DNA of 64,000 bases, from the NCBI GenBank assembly GCA_018816095.1, contig JAHIWP010000078.1:22100-86099 (forward strand), read 5' to 3'. The notes under the pieces are model-generated. The model did not search any database and was not told where the DNA came from. It saw only the letters and a program-made list of their open reading frames with translations. The position numbers and the translations under genes are program-made. Positions 8,546-17,222 of the stretch are shown piece after piece. Source of the DNA: Gammaproteobacteria bacterium (GTDB taxonomy: Bacteria; Pseudomonadota; Gammaproteobacteria; Pseudomonadales; Pseudomonadaceae). Each line of letters starts with the position of its first letter. Position 1 is the stretch's first letter.

Positions 8546-8890
8546 TTGCTGTTGTCCTTATTAATGCAAGAAGCCATCGCCAGACGGCAGGGCGTACAAA
8601 ATACGCACCAGCCGTTCGATATTTCAAGCAAGGACACATTAGCTGCCTAGCGCCGAGGTTTATGGCGCGTAAATAATCGATTAATTCGATATTAACTGAC
8701 GTGTCACCCCACACGTCAAAGCATTACTAAAGCCTTTAAAAAACAAGATAAGTATTTGATTTATAAGTAATTAAACCAACTATCAATGATGTCGATGATT
8801 ACCATGAACAGCCCGCACTTCTTCATCAAATTTTTATCCGTATCATTAGCTCCCTAACCACTTCCCCCCGCTCTCACGAGGAGCTTGAAC
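8546..8890. other. AT-rich intergenic region (345 bp)
   Basis: The gap between the glutamine-synthetase-like gene and the repeat-protein gene is distinctly AT-rich between about 8670 and 8800, unlike its surroundings. It must hold divergent promoters for both genes. I could not identify a specific operator, and no open frame in it is convincing. A good Shine-Dalgarno (GAGGAG, about 8878-8883) ends the region. Confidence 0.5.
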
Positions 8891-9367
8891 ATGAAAAAGC
8901 ACATTCTCACTGCCGTAATCCTGACCAGCCTGTCCGTCCATGCCTTTGCTTTGCCGCAGAACAACCCGCAACCACTGCTGGGTGAAATGCAGGACAGCAA
9001 CGTAAAAACCCTGATGGGCTTTGGTACAAACCTGCAGACCGAAGGTGGCGCCGAGCGCACCCATGAGCGTCAGATGGATCGCCTACGTGTCGCCGAAGGT
9101 GGCGCTGACCGCGTACATGAGCGTCAAATGGATCGTATGCGTGTAGCGGAAGGCGGCGCCGAGCGCACCCATGAGCGTCAGCAGGATCGCCTGCGTGTCG
9201 CCGAAGGTGGCGCTGATCGCATACATGAGCGTCAAATGGATCGTCTGCGTGTAGCGGAAGGCGGCGCTGACCGTGTACATCAGCGTCAGATGGACCGCCT
9301 GCGCCTGGCAGAAGGCGGTGCTGAGCGCCTGAGCGAACGCCAGCAACAGTTGAAGCGTACAAGCTAA
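8891..9367 (+). CDS. Secreted protein with six 18-residue repeats
   Basis: A 158-residue exported protein of unknown function. Residues 1-20 (MKKHILTAVILTSLSVHAFA) are a signal peptide. From about residue 50 to the end, six tandem 18-residue units follow the pattern AEGGADRVHERQMDRLRV, with Glu/Asp and Thr/Val/Ile alternation between units and decay in the last. The repeats are rich in Arg, Glu, Asp and Gln and probably helical. Start ATG 8891 has GAGGAG about eight bases before it; a strong terminator follows at 9390. Proteins with AEGGxDR repeats occur in pseudomonads, but I know no proven role. Confidence 0.85.
   Translation: MKKHILTAVILTSLSVHAFALPQNNPQPLLGEMQDSNVKTLMGFGTNLQTEGGAERTHERQMDRLRVAEGGADRVHERQMDRMRVAEGGAERTHERQQDRLRVAEGGADRIHERQMDRLRVAEGGADRVHQRQMDRLRLAEGGAERLSERQQQLKRTS
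9038..9361 (+). repeat. Six tandem 54-bp coding repeats
   Basis: The coding DNA repeats with a 54-bp period, each unit beginning near GAAGGTGGCGC or GAAGGCGGCGC. Units 1 and 3, and units 2 and 4, resemble each other more than their immediate neighbours (AER-T versus ADR-V/I), suggesting duplication of a two-unit, 108-bp block. No spacers occur, so this is not a CRISPR array. Confidence 0.9.
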
Positions 9368-9389
9368 GCCAAACCCGGCTATACCCCCA

Positions 9390-9424
9390 CGCCTAAAGCA
9401 CTCACGAGGTGCTTTAGGCGTTTA
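9390..9424 (+). terminator. Rho-independent terminator after the repeat-protein gene
   Basis: A perfect 12-bp stem (9390-9401 with 9409-9420, arms CGCCTAAAGCAC and GTGCTTTAGGCG) with a 7-base loop, followed by TTTAA. The stop codon of the converging YceH-type gene lies inside the right arm, so the hairpin probably serves both directions. Confidence 0.8.
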
Positions 9425-10076
9425 AGGCCGCTTCTAACTGTGCCAAGCGCTGCTCTAGCTCAGCGACTCGCGCTTCCAGCGCTTCGACTCGCCCCTCCTG
9501 CGATGAGCTACTCGACGCCCGGCCTGGCTCATTGATCTTGGCCGCAAGCGCTGCCTGCAAATCAGCAGGGTCGCCCAGCACATGCATATAACGCTCTTCA
9601 CGCTGCCCGGGTTGACGCGGTAGCAGGCATGCCAGCTCACGGCTGATCAGACGCTCAAGGTGATGCTGCACCTGCTCGACATCCTCAAAATCATGCATAC
9701 GGCTGGTGCGCGTCAGCAACTCATTCAGGGTCTGCGGGCCGCGCAATAGCAGCAGGCCGAGCAACACCACTTGAGCGGCTACCAGCTCCAGCGCCTTGTC
9801 CACGCGGTGCTCCCAGCGATCCGCCCGGCTGCCCATCACCAGGCGCGCCATTCCTCGCCCTTCCAGGCTGCGCAACGCTTGTCCGACCTGCCCGGCAGTT
9901 AGATTCAGCACCGGCTCACGGCTGGTTTTCTGATTGCAGGCCAGCACCAGGGCATTCAGTGTCAGGGGATAGGCTTCCGGAGTGGTTAACTGCTTTTCAA
10001 TCAAACAACCCAAGACCCGCGCCTCGGCAAGGGTCAAGCTGGGCATCGCCGTTTCACCCACAGATTCATCAGACAT
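9414..10076 (-). CDS. YceH-family (DUF480) protein
   Basis: Member of the conserved UPF0502/YceH family, which folds as two winged-helix domains and has no firmly established function. The core reads [25 protein letters not shown]... with [14 protein letters not shown] and [16 protein letters not shown]. The C-terminal thirty residues ([22 protein letters not shown]) form a clear coiled coil. The frame is open to 10181, but ATG 10076 (MSDESVGE, 220 aa) has GGTGAGG five bases upstream and fits the family length. Confidence 0.88.
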   Translation of the reverse strand: MSDESVGETAMPSLTLAEARVLGCLIEKQLTTPEAYPLTLNALVLACNQKTSREPVLNLTAGQVGQALRSLEGRGMARLVMGSRADRWEHRVDKALELVAAQVVLLGLLLLRGPQTLNELLTRTSRMHDFEDVEQVQHHLERLISRELACLLPRQPGQREERYMHVLGDPADLQAALAAKINEPGRASSSSSQEGRVEALEARVAELEQRLAQLEAALNA

Positions 10077-10339
10077 AGCAACCTCACCACCTTGAAGAAG
10101 CCCTAGCCTAGCCCGCCTGACTGCTGGTTGATAGAGAGCTGCCACCGGGCGGCTGCCAATGCATCGTTGCAGGTAAACCACGGCGGCTGTGCTAAAGTCG
10201 CGCGCTATTTTTCAGCGCGGTCCTGTTTTATCCCCGCGAAAAACCTCGTAACGCGCACTGCGCGCCATGCATCCAGCCGCCCGGGATTACCAGCTCTGTC
10301 GGCAATAGAAGAGATCGCAGGCCCGCCCGCCCAGTAGAG

Positions 10340-11569
10340 ATGCCCGTAATGTCCCCTGCTCAACACCCACTTTTACTCCTGCTCAACCGCACTAGTCTGG
10401 TGCTGCAAATTGCCATCGGTTTGCTGGCGGGTATCGCCCTTGCGCTGTTCCTGCCTGATGCGGCGGCCAGTGTCAGCCTGCTTGGCACCGTCTTCGTTTC
10501 GGCGCTGAAAGCCGTGGCCCCCGTACTGGTGTTCGTGCTGGTAGCGGCGTCGATTGCCAACCATCAACACGGCCAGCAAACCCACATCAAGCCCATTCTG
10601 ATGCTGTACCTGATCGGCACTTTCAGCGCTGCGCTGATTGCGGTGGCCGCCAGCTATGCCTTTCCTTCAAGCCTGGCCCTGGTCAGTAACAGCGCCGAGT
10701 TGTCGCCACCCGGCGGCATCAGCGAAGTGCTGAAGACCCTGCTGCTGAACGTGGTGGACAATCCGATCAACGCGCTGCTGAAGGGTAACTTTATTGGCAT
10801 CCTGGCCTGGGCCATCGCCCTGGGCTTTGCCTTCCGGCATGCCAGCCCAACCAGCAAGCAGATGCTCGCCGACCTCTCCAATGGGGTGACCAGCATTGTT
10901 AAATTGGTGATTCGCCTTGCGCCACTCGGGGTCTTCGGCCTGGTGGCGGCCACCCTGGCTGAGTCCGGTATGTCGGCCCTGCTCGACTACCTGCACCTGC
11001 TGCTGGTACTGGTGGGCTGCATGCTGTTTGTGGCCTTGGTCAGCAACCCGGCGATTGTCTACTTCAAGACCCGTCGCAACCCTTACCCTCTGGTACTGAC
11101 CTGCCTGCGTGAAAGCGGCCTGACGGCATTCTTTACCCGCAGCTCGGCCGCCAACATCCCGGTAAACCTGCAGCTGTGTGAGCGCCTGGGCCTGCATAAA
11201 GAAACTTACTCAGTCTCGATCCCGCTGGGCGCGACCATCAACATGGCAGGTGCAGCTATCACCATTACCGTGCTGACCCTGGCCGCCGTTAACACCCTGG
11301 GCATCGTCGTTGACCTGCCGACGGCATTGCTGCTGAGCTTGCTCGCCTCCATCAGCGCCTGTGGCGCGTCGGGTGTTGCCGGCGGCTCGCTGCTACTGAT
11401 CCCCCTGGCGTGCAGCCTGTTCGGCATTCCCAACGATGTGGCCATGCAGGTGGTGGCCGTCGGCTTTATCATCGGCATCGTGCAGGACGCGGCGGAAACG
11501 GCACTGAACTCCTCCACTGACGTCCTGTTTACTGCGGCAGGTTGCATGGCCGACCAGCCACGCAGCTAA
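10340..11569 (+). CDS. sstT: SstT sodium/serine-threonine symporter
   Basis: Inner-membrane Na+-coupled importer of serine and threonine, DAACS (glutamate transporter-like) family. The 409-residue protein carries about nine hydrophobic segments, the serine-rich hairpin region ([20 protein letters not shown]), [20 protein letters not shown] with the conserved NM, and [20 protein letters not shown] near the C-terminus, all as in SstT. Start is ATG 10340 or the in-frame ATG 10349. It stands alone, with a strong terminator at 11594-11626 after it. Confidence 0.93.
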   Translation: MPVMSPAQHPLLLLLNRTSLVLQIAIGLLAGIALALFLPDAAASVSLLGTVFVSALKAVAPVLVFVLVAASIANHQHGQQTHIKPILMLYLIGTFSAALIAVAASYAFPSSLALVSNSAELSPPGGISEVLKTLLLNVVDNPINALLKGNFIGILAWAIALGFAFRHASPTSKQMLADLSNGVTSIVKLVIRLAPLGVFGLVAATLAESGMSALLDYLHLLLVLVGCMLFVALVSNPAIVYFKTRRNPYPLVLTCLRESGLTAFFTRSSAANIPVNLQLCERLGLHKETYSVSIPLGATINMAGAAITITVLTLAAVNTLGIVVDLPTALLLSLLASISACGASGVAGGSLLLIPLACSLFGIPNDVAMQVVAVGFIIGIVQDAAETALNSSTDVLFTAAGCMADQPRS

Positions 11570-11593
11570 ACACGCGTCACAACGCCGTACAGG

Positions 11594-11626
11594 AAAAGGC
11601 TTACCCCCCGAGGGTAAGCCTTTTTT
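11594..11626 (+). terminator. Terminator after sstT
   Basis: A 13-bp stem (11594-11606 with 11612-11624; AAAAGGCTTACCC and its complement) with loop CCCGA, ending in a run of T to 11626. Confidence 0.92.
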
Positions 11627-11717
11627 ATTGGCCAGCCGATAAACGACGCCGCGACAACGTTTGAATAGCGCAATGTTTGCGGTAGGCTTTGCCGCTTATT
11701 TATTAGGAGTAACACCC

Positions 11718-11999
11718 ATGGCCCGCGCCACTGCCCGTCACATCCTGGTTGCCAGCGAAGACAAGTGCAACGAACTGAAAGCCGCAATCGAAGGCGGTGC
11801 TGACTTCGCCCAAGTTGCCAAAGACAACTCCAGCTGCCCATCTAGCCGCAGCGGCGGCGACCTTGGCTCGTTTGGCCCAGGCCAGATGGTTAAAGAATTC
11901 GACACCGTAGTGTTCAGCGCCCCGGTCAACGTGGTGCAAGGCCCGGTGAAAACCCAGTTCGGTTATCACCTGCTGGAAGTGACCAGCCGCCAGGACTGA
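11718..11999 (+). CDS. ppiC: Parvulin-type peptidyl-prolyl isomerase (PpiC)
   Basis: A minimal 93-residue rotamase that speeds cis-trans isomerisation of prolyl bonds in the cytoplasm. It begins ARHILVASEDKCNELKAAIEGGADF, continues with SSCPSSRSGGDLGSFGPGQMVKEFD and ends TQFGYHLLEVTSRQD, the complete parvulin domain without signal peptide. The frame is open to 11661, but ATG 11718 has AGGAG upstream and gives the canonical E. coli PpiC N-terminus MA(R/K)xxAxHIL. Followed by a strong hairpin. Confidence 0.95.
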   Translation: MARATARHILVASEDKCNELKAAIEGGADFAQVAKDNSSCPSSRSGGDLGSFGPGQMVKEFDTVVFSAPVNVVQGPVKTQFGYHLLEVTSRQD

Positions 12000-12008
12000 T
12001 ACTGCCGA

Positions 12009-12035
12009 CTCGCTGGGCTGCCTAGGCCCAGCGAG
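12009..12035 (+). terminator. Strong hairpin after ppiC
   Basis: CTCGCTGGGC (12009-12018) pairs with GCCCAGCGAG (12026-12035) around a 7-base loop. The following sequence CTGCCTGTTTT is only weakly T-rich, so it could be a terminator or an RNA-stabilising stem. Confidence 0.55.
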
Positions 12036-12152
12036 CTGCCTGTTTTCGCGCAGCGCCAGCCAGGCGCCATAGCGCTGATCAACAGTCGCAAGCCGTGGGG
12101 CATAGCCAGGTATACTCGCCGGCCTTTTCCTCTCGCACCCGCGGACATTGCC

Positions 12153-12398
12153 ATGACCCACTCCCCAGCCGCTGAACCCACTCTCGCCGTTCAGACTGCC
12201 GACAGCACCTTGCCGCCCAGCGATGCAGCTGTAGCACCGGAAAAACCCCGTGGCTTCGCCTCCCTGTTTAGCGCCGCCAAGGCTGCATCCGGTAAAGCCG
12301 ATGACCAACCCTGGCACCAAAAGGGTAATAAATCCGCCCATGAAAAGAAGATCGGCGCAGCCCCCAGCGGCACCCGTCGCTCCATGGGCAAACGTTAA
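12153..12398 (+). CDS. Small conserved-looking hypothetical protein
   Basis: An 81-residue protein that I do not recognise. It is polar and probably disordered: an acidic, Ala/Pro/Thr-rich N-terminal half, a short hydrophobic patch GFASLFSAAKAA near 35-46, and a basic C-terminus (WHQKGNKSAHEKKIG, TRRSMGKR). The start ATG 12153 lies downstream of a TATACT -10-like element near 12110. The composition and the lack of any competing frame support coding. No domain or function can be assigned. Confidence 0.6.
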   Translation: MTHSPAAEPTLAVQTADSTLPPSDAAVAPEKPRGFASLFSAAKAASGKADDQPWHQKGNKSAHEKKIGAAPSGTRRSMGKR

Positions 12399-12403
12399 GC
12401 GCC

Positions 12404-13288
12404 CTACCCCAGTCGCGCGCGTAAGCGCACCTGCAGCCAGCCGCCAAACACATTCAGCAGCAAGCCGAGCATGACCAGCAGCGCGCCCACGAGTTGCAGG
12501 GTGCTCAGGTGCTCATCGAGCAACACGGCCGCCGAGGTAATCCCCACCACCGGCACCAGCAGGGAAAACGGCGCCACCTGGCTGGCCGGATAGCGCGACA
12601 GCAGGAGGCTCCACAGGCCATAGCCGAGGATGGTCGCGCCGAATGCCAGGTAGGCCAGCACCAGCAGCGTATCCAGATTGATAGCGCGCAGCGCGGTTTC
12701 GATCACCGCCGGCCCTTCCAGCAGCCAAGACAGCGCAAAAAACGGCAGCGGCGGCACCAGGCTGCCCCACACCACCAACCCCACCAGATTCACCTTACCC
12801 AGCTTGCGCGTGACGATATTGCCCAGCGCCCACATCGCGGCGGCGCAGAGCGTCAGCAGAAAGCCGGCCAGCGTCATCAGCCCATTGCCCTTCAAACCAA
12901 TCAGCAGCAAACCGCAGGCGGCCACCAACAAACCAAACAGATTGGCCAGGCGAAAGCGCTCACCGAGGAACATCACGGCGAACAGCAGGGTAAAGAAGGC
13001 CTGCGACTGCAGCACCAGCGAGGCCAAGCCGGCCGGCATGCCGACCGACATGGCCGAGAATAGAAACGCGAACTGCCCCAGCGAGATGGTCAATCCATAG
13101 GCCAGTAACCAGCGCAGCGGGATCTGCGGACGCTTGATAAACAGCACCGCAGGAAATGCCGCCAACAAAAATCGCAGTGCCCCCAACAGCATCGGCGGCA
13201 TGTCATCCAGGCCGATCTTGATCACCACGAAATTCATGCCCCAGACGATGATGACCACCAGGGCCAGCAGTAGATCCTTGGGTAACAT
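12404..13288 (-). CDS. eamA: EamA O-acetylserine/cysteine exporter-like DMT permease
   Basis: Drug/metabolite transporter family permease, 294 residues with ten hydrophobic segments forming two EamA domains. The sequence tracks E. coli EamA (YdeD) closely by memory: VVWGxNFVVIKxGL, GYGLTISxxQFAFLF, GMPAGLASLVLQxQAFF and SLLVPVVGxxSAxxLLDE. E. coli EamA exports cysteine-pathway metabolites; that role is inferred for this one. The frame is open to 13417, but ATG 13288 (MLPKDLLLALVV) has GGAGA upstream and starts the first membrane helix correctly. Confidence 0.88.
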   Translation of the reverse strand: MLPKDLLLALVVIIVWGMNFVVIKIGLDDMPPMLLGALRFLLAAFPAVLFIKRPQIPLRWLLAYGLTISLGQFAFLFSAMSVGMPAGLASLVLQSQAFFTLLFAVMFLGERFRLANLFGLLVAACGLLLIGLKGNGLMTLAGFLLTLCAAAMWALGNIVTRKLGKVNLVGLVVWGSLVPPLPFFALSWLLEGPAVIETALRAINLDTLLVLAYLAFGATILGYGLWSLLLSRYPASQVAPFSLLVPVVGITSAAVLLDEHLSTLQLVGALLVMLGLLLNVFGGWLQVRLRARLG

Positions 13289-13539
13289 AACGCGGTCTCC
13301 TGACAGGCAAAGGGTCATTAAACCAGCAGCGCCTGCCCGGCCCCCATTACAGTTACAGCTGAATCCAGGCACACAGTCGTCCATAGATGAAGAAATAGCT
13401 TGTTCGTGGCACTGCACGCATAACGCGCCCCCTCGATTGGCGCATTTTTCTAGCGCCGCCTTGAGCGATTCGCCTGCCCAGGGATGGCATCATGCCGGTT
13501 TGCAGCGCCACGCTGGCGCCACTTTCGCGAGGAGTGACG

Positions 13540-14850
13540 ATGGACAGCAACCGTCTCAGCGCAAACATCTACAGCAAGCTGGTCAATGAGGAGGATGCGC
13601 GGGTCTGCAGCGATATCGACGAGCAGGCCTGCCGCGCTGTGCCGGGCAACTTCTTGCTGATGATCCTCAGCCACTTCTTCAGCAAACTGGGTGACGCCCT
13701 GGCCAACCCGAAGGTGGTGCTGCCCTGGGTGATGGAAGCCCTGCAGGCGCCGCTTTACCTGATCGGCTTTCTGGTACCAATCCGCGAGTCTGGCTCGCTG
13801 ATCCCACAGCTGTTTATCGCCAGCTACATCCGCGCGGTGGCCGTGCGCAAATGGGTCTGGGTTCTGGGCAGCCTGATGCAAGCCGCCGCTGTCGGTGCCA
13901 TCGGTCTGGTGGCGTGGACGCTGGACGGCGTGGTAGCAGGCTGGGCGATCATTGGCCTGCTGGTGCTCTTCAGCCTGGCTCGCGGTTTGAGTTCGGTGGC
14001 CTCGAAAGATGTACTCGGCAAGACCATCCCGAAAACCCGACGCGGCCAGGTCAACGGCTGGTCGGCTAGCGCCGCCGGGCTGGTCACCGTCGCTTTGGCC
14101 CTAATGCTGTTGTTCAGCAGTACGGCTCAACTGCCACCGCAAGCCTACGGCCTGCTACTGGCCGGTGCAGGCCTACTGTGGCTGATCGCCGCGGCCATTT
14201 ACGCGCGCATCAGCGAGCAGCCAGGAGCGGTCGAGGGCGGTGGCAATGCCGTAGTCGAGGCGCTGAAGCGCCTCGCTATTCTGCGCAGCGACCGTCCCTT
14301 CCGACGCTTCGTCATAACCCGCGCACTGATGCTGTGTTCGGCCCTGAGCGCGCCGTATTACGTGGTGCTGGCCCAACAGAAACTCGGCTCGGCCGCCAGT
14401 ACACTGGGCCTGTTCATGCTCGCCAGCGGCGCCGCCAGCCTGATCTCGGCACCACTGTGGGGACGCTTTGCCGACGTGTCTAGCCGCCGGGTGATGATCC
14501 TCGCGGCCGGGCTGAGCGCAGGCCTCGGCCTACTGGTCTACCTGCTCGACAGTTTGCAACCGACCTGGCTGGCCATTGGCTGGATGCTGCCGGCACTCTA
14601 CTTTGGCCTGAGCATTGCCCACCAAGGCGTGCGCATCGGCCGTAAGACTTATCTGGTCGACCTGGCGCAAGGCAACCGCCGCACCGATTACGTGGCGGTG
14701 AGCAATACCTTGATCGGCCTGATACTGCTGCTGCTCGGTTTCGCCGGAGCCCTGGGTACGGTCATGACAATCAGCCAGATCATTCTGTTGCTGTCAGTGC
14801 TTGGCGCCTTTGGCGCGGTGATGGCCACCGTTCTGCCAGAAGTGGAATAA
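13540..14850 (+). CDS. MFS transporter
   Basis: A 436-residue major facilitator permease with an unusually long cytoplasmic N-terminus (about 45 residues before the first hydrophobic segment). About twelve membrane segments can be picked out. Loop signatures include SKDVLGKTIPKTRRGQVNGW and PLWGRFADVSSRRVMIL, the second being a motif-A-like loop between helices 8 and 9. Start ATG 13540 is preceded by GAGGAG; a longer frame from 13492 is less likely. Substrate unknown; no obvious partner gene. Confidence 0.85.
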   Translation: MDSNRLSANIYSKLVNEEDARVCSDIDEQACRAVPGNFLLMILSHFFSKLGDALANPKVVLPWVMEALQAPLYLIGFLVPIRESGSLIPQLFIASYIRAVAVRKWVWVLGSLMQAAAVGAIGLVAWTLDGVVAGWAIIGLLVLFSLARGLSSVASKDVLGKTIPKTRRGQVNGWSASAAGLVTVALALMLLFSSTAQLPPQAYGLLLAGAGLLWLIAAAIYARISEQPGAVEGGGNAVVEALKRLAILRSDRPFRRFVITRALMLCSALSAPYYVVLAQQKLGSAASTLGLFMLASGAASLISAPLWGRFADVSSRRVMILAAGLSAGLGLLVYLLDSLQPTWLAIGWMLPALYFGLSIAHQGVRIGRKTYLVDLAQGNRRTDYVAVSNTLIGLILLLLGFAGALGTVMTISQIILLLSVLGAFGAVMATVLPEVE

Positions 14851-15087
14851 CAGCCGGAAAGGTTCGCCGCACTTACTGCAACGCACGCAGCAACTATCCC
14901 CATAGCCTGAGCACCACCCCTCGACGCCCCCATGCTGCATTGAGGGGGTGCCAGCGAACCGCAGACCGACTAAAATCCGCAGCTGACCTGAGCCAGCCTG
15001 CCGGCGGTCGGCCCAACAATTCGTCTGGCCGTCCACTTCCTGCGCAGACACACGACTCATCCGACTGTACAGACCGAGAGAGCACCC

Positions 15088-15789
15088 ATGGGCGCACAAT
15101 GGAAAGCCAAACCTAAAGAAGCCGCTGCCAACGCCAGAGGCAAGATCTTCGGCCGGCTGGTCAAAGAGATCATGATCGCCGCGCGTAACGGCGCTGATCC
15201 AGACCTGAACCCCAAGTTGCGCTTGGCTATTCACCAGGCAAAAAAAGCCTCGATGCCCAAGGAAACCCTCGACCGCGCGATCAAGAAAGGCGCCGGCCTG
15301 CTGGGCGATACCGTGACCTATCACGCGGCCACTTACGAGGGCTTCGCCCCGCATCAGGTGCCAGTGATCATCGAATGCCTGACTGACAACATCAACCGCA
15401 CCGTGGCGGAAGTACGCGTGCTATTCCGCAAGGGCCAGATGGGCGCATCCGGCTCGGTGACCTGGGATTTCGACCACGTCGGCATGATCGAAGCCTCGCC
15501 AGAAGGCGACGCCGATGCCGAGTTGGCGGCGATTGAAGCCGGTGCACAAGACTTTGAGCCGGCAGATGAAGGCGGCACGCTGTTTATCACCGAGCCGACA
15601 GACCTCGACGCCGTATGCCGCGCCTTGCCGGAACACGGCTTTAGCGTCAATGCGGCCAAGCTCGGCTATATGCCGAAAAACCCGGTCAGCAGCCTGACGG
15701 CCGAACAGCTCGAAGAAGTCGAAGCGTTTCTTGAAGCGCTCGACGCCCATGATGACGTGCAGAACGTCTATGTCGGGCTTTCCGGCTAA
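15088..15789 (+). CDS. YebC/PmpR (TACO1)-family protein
   Basis: YebC-family proteins were long called transcriptional regulators and more recently implicated in translation of difficult sequences. This 233-residue member has N-terminal [19 protein letters not shown] followed by [28 protein letters not shown] and [15 protein letters not shown], then the acidic domain [10 protein letters not shown]. It resembles the YeeN-type branch (MGAQWKxK) rather than the ruvC-linked YebC branch. It stands alone and is followed by a strong hairpin at 15806-15834. Confidence 0.9.
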   Translation: MGAQWKAKPKEAAANARGKIFGRLVKEIMIAARNGADPDLNPKLRLAIHQAKKASMPKETLDRAIKKGAGLLGDTVTYHAATYEGFAPHQVPVIIECLTDNINRTVAEVRVLFRKGQMGASGSVTWDFDHVGMIEASPEGDADAELAAIEAGAQDFEPADEGGTLFITEPTDLDAVCRALPEHGFSVNAAKLGYMPKNPVSSLTAEQLEEVEAFLEALDAHDDVQNVYVGLSG

Positions 15790-15805
15790 CTCAGCGGTTG
15801 CCTCA

Positions 15806-15834
15806 GGCTCGCCGGGCAGGACGCCCAGCGAGCC
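15806..15834 (+). terminator. Strong hairpin after the YebC-family gene
   Basis: GGCTCGCCGGGC pairs with GCCCAGCGAGCC apart from one C/A mismatch, around a 5-base loop. No T run follows, so intrinsic termination is uncertain. Confidence 0.45.
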
Positions 15835-15979
15835 TATAAGCGGCGCCAGCGTTCGCGCCCAGTTCAGCGCACGGGCCGATTCGCCGCCCCATCGCGCCAC
15901 AAAGCGAGTAGAATCGCCGGCCGCCGCGCCATCAGCGCCCGGCGTGTACACAAGGACGTTGCCCCACAGGAGTTTTACC

Positions 15980-16600
15980 GTGCACAAAATTCTCACTCTG
16001 GCTGCGTGCCTATTGCTCGGCGCCTGCGCCAGCAACCCGCAGACGGTCTACCAGCAAGACGTTGTGGCGGGCACCAGCCCAATGGCCAAAAGCACCCTGG
16101 AGGCCATCCATAACAGCAAAGCCATCCCGCTGCCGCTCGACCCCGGCCTGCTGGCTCCGCAGTGGCCGATTAGCGCCGACGAACCGCGCCTGGACTTTGG
16201 CAGCTCGATCTCTAACTACCGGATCTTTTCCCTGCAGCTGAAGAAGGGTGAACGCTACACCCTTAACGTGCGCTCGCTGTGCAACAAGCCCTGCCTCGGC
16301 GTGAGCAAGTTCGCCCTGAAACCGCGCGCCATGTTGCTGGATGCCTACGGCGCCGTGATTGCCGACAAACCCTCGCACGCCTCGACAGCAATCGGGCAGA
16401 TCAGCCTGAGCTGGGACGGTGAAGCCACAGAAGATGGCACCTACTACCTGCTCGTGGCCGCCGATAACGACGACCTCGGTCAGACCATCGTGATCGACGA
16501 TGTATGGGTGAACAACTCCCCCCTGATGGCGGTCAAGGTGGACATGCACAGCTCGCCATTCGGCACCGTCAGTGCATTCTCCAGCCCTCGCAAAGACTGA
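15980..16600 (+). CDS. Putative lipoprotein, unknown function
   Basis: A 206-residue predicted lipoprotein: the product begins with GTG at 15980, has a short basic N-terminus, the hydrophobic stretch ILTLAACLLLG and a lipobox LLGAC with Cys at about residue 18. The rest is a beta-rich soluble domain (YRIFSLQLKKGERYTLNVRS; GTYYLLVAADN; IVIDDVWVNN) with one potential disulfide pair (CNKPC). An open frame extends upstream to 15731 inside the preceding gene, but CAGGAG before the GTG and the signal sequence fix the start. I do not recognise the family. Confidence 0.8.
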   Translation: MHKILTLAACLLLGACASNPQTVYQQDVVAGTSPMAKSTLEAIHNSKAIPLPLDPGLLAPQWPISADEPRLDFGSSISNYRIFSLQLKKGERYTLNVRSLCNKPCLGVSKFALKPRAMLLDAYGAVIADKPSHASTAIGQISLSWDGEATEDGTYYLLVAADNDDLGQTIVIDDVWVNNSPLMAVKVDMHSSPFGTVSAFSSPRKD

Positions 16601-16609
16601 GCCAGCACC

Positions 16610-16632
16610 CGGCGAGCGACACACGCTCGCCG
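16610..16632 (+). terminator. Perfect hairpin after the lipoprotein gene
   Basis: CGGCGAGCG and CGCTCGCCG form a perfect 9-bp stem around ACACA. There is no T run, so it may stabilise the transcript rather than terminate it. Confidence 0.45.
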
Positions 16633-16766
16633 CTCCCTCCAATGAGCGCGGCTTAACCGTCAAGCCTATCCATTGACCCTGAGCAAGATGCTCCGCCCCT
16701 GGCGCTTTAGCCTATGCCGATGACTTTCTGAGGGTTCGCCCTCCAACTGCCATCGACGAGGTCTTC

Positions 16767-17093
16767 ATGAGCATCACCTCTACTCACATTTGCGCGGCGG
16801 CCGACCAACTGCAGGGTTTTGTCGGTTTCAATGCCAAGACCGGGCGCTACATCGTACGTTTTTCTGAAGACTCCTTCGGCCTCGACGTACTCGAACAGAG
16901 CATCACACCCACCTGCGAATTCGTCTGGCGCGCCTTTGACGGCGAACTGATGAACCTCGACCGTGCGCGCCTGCAACTGCTGCTAGAACAAAACATCGAT
17001 GATCGCCTGGCCATCAGCGAGCCGCTACGGGTTTACGTGCGCCGCGCTGACCTCCCGGAGATCAGCGCCGAGCGCCGGCGCCTTAGCGCTTAA
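16767..17093 (+). CDS. Hypothetical protein, 108 aa
   Basis: A small soluble protein I do not recognise. It begins MSITSTHICAAADQLQGFVGF and has alternating strands and helices, with FVWRAFDGELMNLDRARLQLLLEQNIDDRL in the middle and a basic C-terminus. No signal peptide or membrane segment is visible. GAGG lies eight bases before the ATG, and codon use is like its neighbours, so it is probably real. It sits alone between the lipoprotein gene and the amidohydrolase. Confidence 0.7.
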   Translation: MSITSTHICAAADQLQGFVGFNAKTGRYIVRFSEDSFGLDVLEQSITPTCEFVWRAFDGELMNLDRARLQLLLEQNIDDRLAISEPLRVYVRRADLPEISAERRRLSA

Positions 17094-17222
17094 ACCCCGG
17101 TTAACACAACGCGCTGCGCCATGGCCGAATAAGCCGTTGGTTGTTCACTTACACCCTAACAGTCGCAGCGCTCGGCAGACTAAGCTCGCCTGGTTGATGT
17201 TATTCGCCCAGGAGCCTGCCGA

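Noticed and set aside
9038-9361. Regular 54-bp repeats considered as a CRISPR array
   Set aside because: Units are contiguous, in frame, diverged at codon level and have no spacers; it is a coding repeat.
10182-10339. Hairpin CGCGCT-AGCGCG in the sstT leader considered as a riboswitch
   Set aside because: A single 6-bp stem without any recognisable riboswitch core; nothing supports ligand sensing.
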